A DNA stretch of 64,000 nt from Daphnia carinata (Eukaryota; Arthropoda; Branchiopoda; Diplostraca; Daphniidae): positions 3,534,001-3,598,000 of the forward strand of contig NC_081334.1 of NCBI RefSeq assembly GCF_022539665.2, in the 5' to 3' direction. Below, piece by piece: positions 56,831 through 64,000 of the stretch. The notes under the pieces are model-generated. The model saw nothing but the letters and a program-made list of their open reading frames with translations, did not search any database and was not told the DNA's origin. Numbering within the stretch: position 1 is the stretch's first letter; every line of letters begins with the position of its first letter. The translations under genes and the position numbers were made by a program.

Positions 56831-57834
56831 TCCCCTCTGCTAATCAACTAGATGCCATTTTTCTTTACTTCGACTATATAAATAAAAATTGCCGCAGTAC
56901 AAGATACAGTTCCGACAAAGTTGTGTATTTGTCAAATACAGGATTTTTGAATTTTGTACAAAAAAAGAACAAAACAATCATTTTAAAAAATCCGCCATTT
57001 TTATCAAAATCGAACGGCGTCCATCACAAAATACACAGCCACGTTGCAGGAAAACTGTTTTTTCTTTGTGTTTTTTTCCATTTCTCAAGAGAAAATGAAA
57101 GAAACATGAGAATTTCTCTTACCGCTGGTGATGTTGGTGGCAGGGAATCAATGGCCGACTGTCGCCATAGGATCAAGACGATTCGCGGCTGACGTCACCG
57201 CTGCTCCGACGACGATCTTTGTCGCAAAATAAACAAAAAACAAAACGTTAACAAAAAAATCTCACGTTATTAGAACAAGCTTTGGCATTTTTACTTTTTG
57301 TGGTAATGACTAAATAGGCATCATGATATGTAGTCATCGTAGTGTCATATCTTTGAAACGGCAATGTTAGCAATGGAATTCGTTACCTGTACCGACAATA
57401 AGCTGGCGACTGCGGATGGTTAGGTTAGAGATAGAGATCAGAGTTGCACTACTCTAAGTTTGTTCAACATGCAAATGAGAAAACTTAAGGTGGTACCTTT
57501 CTTACATCCATCATTTTCTCTTCTTCAAACGAGCTTTAATACTTGCAACTGTGCAAATAACCTATTCAAGCTATTGGATTTTTCTGCCCTCTGCATCCAC
57601 TTAAATTTATGACAGTAAAATTTGTTGTCTCACCTTATGATCCCTGTTTTATTCAATGTTTTTTTTTATTCTGATTATTCTGTAAAAAAATCTTTCAAAG
57701 TTGTACTAGAATAATACAAACCGAGAATGTGTGAAATATAGACGTATGTTTGCATTGATATACATTAATAACTTCACGCGTACCTGAAATTTGAAGTGAC
57801 ATGCAGTCGACACTTAAAACACAATTGTGGGGTG
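56831..57834. other. Intergenic
   Basis: No exon seen. A TGACGTCA octamer sits at 57190-57197 in a small GC-richer island. AT-rich otherwise. Confidence 0.5.
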
Positions 57835-58884
57835 TTAGTGTGCTTCATTCTGGGTTTTTGAATCGCCTCGCAATTCTTTAACTGCAGCAGAAATGTGGCA
57901 AAGGTCTTCGAAACCAATAAATAATGAGGTTATCAAACATAAATGTAAAGTACATGAATTAAGTACGCAATTAAAGCCATAATAAATGTAAGTATAAATT
58001 ACCTTCGGCAATTGAGAAGTAGAAATTCAGTACATTGTTAGCCCTCCTAATAATGCACTGCCAATATTCAAACATTTTTTGATCCATACACTTTTCTATT
58101 ACAATGGGCTGACTGCTAGACTTGTGAAAAACAAAAGAGGAATCTGGAGGCTTAGGGTTTAAAGTTGTATATCATTTAAACATCATAACAAATTTCATTA
58201 TAGTTTACGAAGAGCCCAACGATGTTTTTGTGTTACAAAGTTCTTTCCCACAAGAATAATTTTACCACGTTTTTTTTTTAAAGAATATGTACTCGAAAAG
58301 TATTTTTTTTTTTAAAGAACTTACTCCCCCTTCTAAAAATCAAAACTTGAATTTTTAAACGTGTTCTTCCTTAACCTTAACTACCTTTTCTCAATGTATC
58401 CTTTCTAACAATTCGCGAAGTTATTTAAGCCTAATTCGCAAGGTTCATCGTACTACGTGGAATTTTTCATATAAATTACCTTATCGCGCAATCCTTTGCC
58501 AGCCATATGCATGGAGGTTTATCTTCCCTCTTCGTTTTATTGAGTATGATTGGACTTAACACGATGCAGTTCATGTCCAGGAGACAGGTACTATTTAACG
58601 CGTTTCAGCGGGCAACTGCTCTGGAACTCCAGCCCTGTTTCATCACCGTTCTCGTGCACGAATTCATTGTGCCCATAACACTGAAATACAAAAATGAAAC
58701 AGCATCAGGGTAAGCTGTCAGAACTAAAGGCAACAATGTCGTTGTTATAAAAGAGAAATGATGATTCAATTCCCATCAAAGAGCTTACCACATCCGTTAG
58801 CCTCCGCTAATGGCAATAGTAAATTGCAATGGTAAGCTGCAACTTGCCTCTCGTAATGGACCCAACTCTCCTTTGCTATTAAAT
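57835..58884 (-). CDS. Unidentified spliced gene with an in-frame TGA
   Basis: Four minus-strand exons chain with matching phases and normal GT-AG sites: 58884-58789 (KESWVHYERQVAAYHCN... EANGC), 58714-58480 (AYPDAVSFLYFSVMG... WSSRAVAR, TGA, NALNSTCLLDMNC... AKDCAIR), 58115-58003 (QPIVIEKCMDQKMFEYWQC... FYFSIAE) and 57905-57835 (DLCHISAAVKELRGD..., TAA). Intron phases are 1, 2, 1. The TGA at 58607-58605 lies mid-exon with 35 open codons before and 41 after. Cys-rich and helical in look, perhaps secreted; no family recognised and the 5' exon with a start was not found. The TGA may be a nonsense mutation, recoding, or a sign that exon 2 is a terminal alternative. Confidence 0.45.
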
Positions 58885-59342
58885 CTATTTGACACGAAGA
58901 AAAAAAGGGGGAAATTAATCGTACTATTTCAAAGCATGTGAGGAATTTGAAACAAATTTAATTTGGGTTTGTTTATCGCCATCATTTCATCCAAGATGGT
59001 TGCTCCGCCTAAAAAGTTAAATTTTACAATTGGGTAGCGGTTTCATTTGGGAGCATAAAAATTCTAGGGGTATTCTACGATCGTCTTCCTACTTGCGTTT
59101 CCACACATAGAAAAATAAGAAAGGTAAAAGTTAGTGATACGAAGAGAATTAGTTGAGACGTGCTGGTTATATAGAAAACGTGCAATAAATTATATCAATT
59201 TCAACACTACAAAATCTGTAAAATAACTGTAAAAAAATTAACACTTGAACCGGAATTTTGAAGTGGAGTAGTCCAACCATAGGGAAAGATGTAAAAAAAA
59301 ACTGTTGCAAGGTGCGAAACAGCTGTAGTTGAATCTTATAAA
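58885..59342. other. Intergenic, AT-rich
   Basis: Would hold the missing 5' exon(s) of the gene at 57.8-58.9 kb and the 3' UTR of the SANT-like gene. No exon supported. Confidence 0.45.
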
Positions 59343-60523
59343 TCACAGAGTACCACGCCTAGTCCTGGTGGTCAGAGTTTTGGCGAGAAGTCCATTTTCA
59401 TCCAGCGGGAACGTAAAGGGATTAAAGCAATCGTGTGAAAAGAAAAACTCCCGTACCACGTGAATGTCTTTCGATAAAGCTTTCGTCCGTGCAGACCATT
59501 CTCCTTCAGACCACAGCTCGCTTCTCCTCTCAGCTAGATATTCATTCTTTTCTTCACGTGTCATGCTGCCGTTTTTCGGTGCTACGCTGTGCTCAATAGT
59601 GGGACGTATGCATCGATTTCTCAAGTTTTTCCTCAACTGTTTTACTACAAGGTATAATTTTACTCGAGTTCTTTCGTCCAGTTTCTTCGGCATTCCTCCA
59701 CGCATAAAAAACACGATAGATTGGTATATGAGGCCGTAGTTAACCCCGCCAACTTCGGAAGGGCAAGGGTGTTTGCCAAACTTGGAATAGGCAGCAACGA
59801 ACACAGGCCAATTTTCTCCAAAACTGAGCCGTCCATGATCATCTTTTATCATTTTGATGTATCTATCCAACGACATTTCCCACTCTTCTTTCTTGGGATA
59901 AATCAAGCTGGCGAAAAAGTAACGTAAGCTGTCCACACTCTGTCCAGGAAACTGGGCTGCCAGATATTTTATGTCTCCATCGTATCCTTCGTTTTTCAGG
60001 ATATTAACAAGCTGTATCCGTTCATCTTTAGTCCACTTTCTTGTCTCTTTGTTGCATTCCATCGGTTCTTCACTTTGCTTTTTCTTAATCTAATTTCAAA
60101 GATTAAAGATGATGATTCGTTTATGAAACAAAAATTTTATGACTAATTACTTACTGGTGTTGTGCTACGTAAGTTGTACATAAGGACAGGTAGAACATGT
60201 TCAGATTTGATTATTACTTTATCGATGGGCTTTGAGCTCTCTCCCTGCTTTAATTACGAAATGCTGTGATGTTCAGTTTTGACATTAAACATAAGAAATT
60301 TTACCTTTTTGTGAGAACTGTTTTCACTCTTTTCAACTTTCACATTTAATGGACAGGAATTCATGTCCTCTTTATCAGATGATAGTGTGGCGCTGTGTAA
60401 CCGACTGGGCAATGACAAAGTCCGTCTCCTTCTTCTGCCAGCAAACCATGCTTTCTCTTCAGTTTCAATTTCTTTCTTTACCAGAGTATGGTTTACTGAT
60501 ACATCTGTAGCATTGCTTTCCAT
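59343..60523 (-). CDS. SANT/Myb-like nuclear protein, family unknown
   Basis: Minus exons 60523-60305, 60244-60155 and 60089-59343 join in phase 0 to 351 residues (an acceptor three bases earlier in exon 2 is equally possible). The N-terminal half is acidic/basic with an Arg run (AGRRRRRT) and two SUMO-site-like [IV]K[KV]E motifs (VKKEIE, VKVEK). The C-terminal half begins with RKWTKDERIQLVNILK, whose Trp spacing fits a SANT/Myb helix-turn-helix, then a second W-containing block (NWPVFVAAYSKFG). Ends TRRGTL. Probably a DNA- or chromatin-binding protein; this is inference from the SANT-like block. No orthologue recognised. Confidence 0.7.
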
Positions 60524-62653
60524 TTTGTGTTTTTGATCTTTTATCTACACATAGGGAACAAAAAGCGAAAAGGAAAGATTAATGCAGAACAGGAATCCAA
60601 CATGTATCACCAGAAACCATTTTGATTGACCTATTGATTAGAACGTAAGAGAATCCACGAAGTTCTTCATTATATTTACGCACCAAAATTAAAACTTACC
60701 TTACAAAACCTTTGAAAGAAGCACACGTGAAGAAACTCGGGGCACAGGTGTGACTATTACGACACGTAGTCACGTTGTCACAAGACGAAAAGCGTCTGCT
60801 AGAGCTAGACAACCTAGGTAAAAACAGGTTTCTTTTCAGTTTAGGAAATAAAAAATGATTTCAATTGTGTTCATTGAAATTTGAATGAATTCGATTAGAA
60901 TAAGAATTTTAATGTACGCAAACTATTCCTTTCGAAGTCGAAGTGAACATCAAGATGCCAAGGTAGTATTTGGATTTCGATCACTTGCCACTCCCACGTA
61001 CACCATTTTCGCTTGAACTTTACGCTCACTTTCATCTAATAACACTTTTTAAAACTTTCGCATAGTTTCCTGTTTTGTTGTCCATCTTTAGAAGTACGAA
61101 AAACAAAAAAACATAACGACAGAATATCATAAAAACCACTATGTACAATGTATTGTTTTGCCGAGGACAGAGGGAGTGAAAAAAAAACACGTTTGCAGCA
61201 CAAAGATGTAGATAGACGGAGAAAAACCAAAAATACAGAGAAAAAAAAATTGCAGGAATAAAACAACCAAAAAAAACACGTTCAAAATCAATGACGGATG
61301 AATACACAGCACGTAGCCTATACGCAACGTGGGCAATGTCAACAAGTTTTAGGATATTATTATTATTATTATTATAACGTTTGTGATCAGAGGAGATATA
61401 GAGAGACAAAGCGAGCTCAAAATATATTCACAGGCTCGCTCGTGTGCTCGCTCACACACATACACACAAAAAGAGTACAATTTAGAGTCATCATCAGTAT
61501 TACAGTTGGGCCTTTTTTTTCTCAACTTTTTTTTTCTGTTTTTTTTTTTGTTTATTTTTTTTTAATGATTTTATTTTTTGTTTAAATTCTAATCCAGCCG
61601 CATTTATTGTATATGACACGTAACGAAATCAATGGAGAGACATACACGACGCGAGTCATTCGACAGTGAAACATTTTCCAAGAGACCACAGAAAAAAAAA
61701 AATAAACCAACAAAAAAAAAAAAACAGGAGCAGAATACAAAAGCAATCCATTCGCAAAACACAATATAGTTGTCATTGATAATTGTTTTTTTTTTTATTG
61801 TTCTTAGCCATGCAAAAGAGACGGAGTGAAAAAAAAAATTAGAATAATTAAACGCAGCACATCTCAACGGCTTTTACAGAATAGAGCGTTGTTGTGTTGT
61901 TGTTTTTTTTTTTTTTTGCAAATCTTGGACATACGAAACAGACGAGCTCAGAGAGACAGTAGAGTGAAAAAGATTGAATCGTTTTGTTGTTTTTTTCTCC
62001 CCCGAAAATCACGTTGAGGTAGAATCATCAGATGATTTTCACCATGGGGTCGCGAAAAGAAAATGGCAACAAAAAAGAAGAGAAAGATCTAAAAGTATAG
62101 TTATAATTCTTTTTTTTTTTTTTACTTGATCTTGATCGATGATTGTTTTTTTTTTAATCTTGATTTAGTTGTTTGGTCGGCGGGTAGATGGCTCTCAGGC
62201 TCGCTCTGTTTCGTCTTTTGAATGTTGGGGTGGAACGAAAGGTGGACGAGAAGTCACGTGATAACACTGTACACAACAGGAGTTTTTTTTTTAAAGGAAG
62301 GTGGGGAGAAGAAGTTCAAAAGCCAAAAGAAAAAGAAAGAAAAAAAAAAAAAATGCAAGGATTCCTTTTATTTTTTTTGTTTCTCTTAAAAACCGGAGAG
62401 AGTCCAGCCATGATGTGCAACCTTGTGCCAAGAGCCAATTGAGCACCTGGCCGGCCGCTTATTTTTTTCTTCCGTGTCTTCTGTCAAAAAAAAGTTCCAC
62501 AGTTGAAAAAAAATCCATGCACTCGATATTTCTCACCACACACACGCACACACACACACACTCTCGCATTCACTATCACACACACATCATTTGTCTTTTT
62601 TTTTTTTTCTTTTTCCTCTTCTTTTTATTGCTTTTAACTTTTTTTTTTCAGCT
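60524..62653. other. Intergenic and 3' UTR of the Gly/Pro-rich gene
   Basis: From about 61.0 kb rightward probably the long 3' UTR of the minus-strand gene at the edge. It is full of poly-A/T runs and has a (CA)n microsatellite at about 62537-62588 and an (ATT)n at 61352-61374. No coding exon seen. Confidence 0.55.
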
Positions 62654-64000
62654 TCACTTGTGACCGAAAAAGTTGCCCGGCTGGCCGGCAGCTCCCATGG
62701 CCTGTTGCTGTTGTTGCTGTTGGTTGTTGCTCATCTGACTCCGCGTATTCGTGGCGTACAACTGCTGCTGGAAATTATGGAACTGTTGTGCATAGTTGGG
62801 ATCGTTTGTCGTCGGGCCCATAAAGGGAGAAGACTTGAAACCGCCTGGACCGCCTCCTCCTCCACCTCCGCCCTGCGGGCCTTGATTGGGATCGCCTCCC
62901 GGACCGGATGACGGTTTGCCACCACCACCACCGCCGCCACCACCTCCGCCGGACGAAGGGTTGTACATGTTGGGATTGGGTCCTCCTCCGCCGCCCATCA
63001 TCATCGGGTTGTTGCCTGGACCTCCCATCGGTCCGCCCATTCCTCCTCCCATGTTGGGATTGCCACCAGGGCCCATGTACATTCCGCCTTGATCGTTGCC
63101 CATCGGGTTGCCCGGCGGACCTCCGTACTGCATTTGTTGTTGCTGTTGAGGCCTCATGCCCATCGGTCCAGGTCCTGGATGCCTTTGCATTTGCATCGGC
63201 CCTTGCGGTCCGCCCATCATCGGGCCGTTGTTCATTCCCATGCCGCCCATTTGTTGCTGCATTCCCATCGGTCCACCGCCTGAAGGGCCGTTCATTCCGC
63301 CGTTGCCTGGACTCATGACACCGCCGCCTCCGCCACCTGGCCCGCCGGGTCCGTTCATTCCACCAGCTCCACCCATCGGGCCGCCCATGTTGTTGGGGTT
63401 GTTCATCATGTTGCCGGGGCCGTTGGGTCCAGGTCCTCCGTTTCCAGGGCCGTTCATGGGTCCACCAGGGCCCATTCCGCCCATATTCATGTTGCCCATC
63501 GGTCCTCCCATCCCGGGTTGCTGGCCCATTCCAGGTCCGTTTGGTCCGCCCATATTCATGGGCATTCCTCCCATACCGGAATGAGGTCCGCCTGGACCGC
63601 CTCCGCCGCTGTTGAAAAACATCTGATTCTGACCTCCGCCCGGCCCCGGTTTGCCACCGCCGCCGCCGCCACCACCGTCCATGTTGCCGGACATGGGTCC
63701 AGTGAATCGTTGTAGAAACTCCAAACTGGGCGGACCTCTCGGACTGGGCGCCGTCGTCTGCGGCCTGGCCGGTAGGTACTGGATCGTGTTGGGCGCACTT
63801 GCTTTCACTTGAACGTTGGCTCCGTTGAAAGGGCCACCACTCGACGGGCCGGGAGCTCTGCCGCCCGGACCCATCATTCTGGGCATTCCGCCAGACATTG
63901 GGCCCATCGGCCCATTAGGTCCTGGCTGTTGTTGCATTCCTTGCATCCCAGGGCCGGGGAAAGGTCCGGCTGGTGATATCGACGGTCTCGGAGGTCCTCC
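62654..64000 (-). CDS. Gly/Pro/Met/Gln-rich nuclear cofactor, C-terminal part (possibly BCL9/legless-like)
   Basis: Single open frame of 448 residues from the right edge to TGA at 62656-62654; the start lies outside the window. Composition is extreme: Gly, Pro, Met, Asn and Gln dominate, with poly-Gly tracts and MGGP-type motifs. Two ordered islands stand out: PNTIQYLPARPQ (about 63770-63800) and PPSLEFLQRFTGPM (about 63690-63740). The first part of the second island resembles what I recall of a conserved C-terminal segment in BCL9/legless Wnt co-activators, but I cannot confirm this. The end NFFGHK follows a poly-Gln run. Other low-complexity transcription or RNA-binding proteins are possible. 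Confidence 0.8.
   Translation of the reverse strand, partial: GGPPRPSISPAGPFPGPGMQGMQQQPGPNGPMGPMSGGMPRMMGPGGRAPGPSSGGPFNGANVQVKASAPNTIQYLPARPQTTAPSPRGPPSLEFLQRFTGPMSGNMDGGGGGGGGKPGPGGGQNQMFFNSGGGGPGGPHSGMGGMPMNMGGPNGPGMGQQPGMGGPMGNMNMGGMGPGGPMNGPGNGGPGPNGPGNMMNNPNNMGGPMGGAGGMNGPGGPGGGGGGVMSPGNGGMNGPSGGGPMGMQQQMGGMGMNNGPMMGGPQGPMQMQRHPGPGPMGMRPQQQQQMQYGGPPGNPMGNDQGGMYMGPGGNPNMGGGMGGPMGGPGNNPMMMGGGGGPNPNMYNPSSGGGGGGGGGGGKPSSGPGGDPNQGPQGGGGGGGGPGGFKSSPFMGPTTNDPNYAQQFHNFQQQLYATNTRSQMSNNQQQQQQQAMGAAGQPGNFFGHK

Noticed and set aside
58507-58713. Plus-strand 68-codon hydrophobic open frame
   Set aside because: It lies antisense to a minus-strand exon that chains in phase with three others.
62886-63584. 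Pro/Gly-rich plus-strand frames opposite the terminal gene
   Set aside because: Complement of the Gly/Pro/Met-rich minus-strand coding sequence.

Overview
The window looks like nuclear DNA of a small-genome arthropod, most likely a branchiopod crustacean such as Daphnia. That is inferred from the combination of compact genes with many ~60-80 bp GT-AG introns, intact DNMT1, a vasa helicase with tandem CCHC knuckles, and a Nrk/MuSK-like receptor kinase. No species-diagnostic marker was seen. All gene models were built by hand from splice signals, reading phase and protein-family recognition, so boundaries may be off by a base or two.

Left third (1-26.5 kb), single-copy genes: the 3' part of an EGF/HRM/GAIN adhesion GPCR (+, 19-4130); a Nudix/DUF4743 protein (+, 6498-8008); a wunen-type lipid phosphate phosphatase with two alternative second exons (+, 9951-13123); DNA methyltransferase 1 (+, 15509-20047); the APC/C activator fizzy-related/Cdh1 (+, 22152-24051); and the ER ubiquitin-adaptor FAF2/UBXD8 (-, 24747-26509), convergent with fizzy-related.

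Middle accessory tract (26.5-32.8 kb): a ~0.8 kb foldback palindrome, exons of an unidentified coiled-coil gene, a 350 bp tract of five hairpins, tRNA-derived repeats, and copy A of a ~2.1 kb composite repeat. That repeat contains a ~315 bp MITE-like unit and a 23 bp GC-rich minisatellite.

Right part: vasa (-, 32853-36159) with an out-of-frame zinc-knuckle exon; a Ror/Nrk/MuSK-type receptor tyrosine kinase (+, 37625-50384) with a 5.2 kb first intron; BTF3/NAC-beta (+, 51930-52567); copy B of the composite repeat in inverted orientation (54.8-56.8 kb); an unassigned minus-strand spliced gene with an in-frame TGA (57.8-58.9 kb); a SANT-like protein (-, 59343-60523); and the 3' end of a Gly/Pro/Met-rich protein running off the right edge (-). 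The two inverted repeat copies bracket vasa, the receptor kinase and BTF3. The genes do not form one pathway. Shared themes are cell-cycle/ubiquitin control (fizzy-related, FAF2), epigenetic and germ-line functions (DNMT1, vasa) and signalling receptors.
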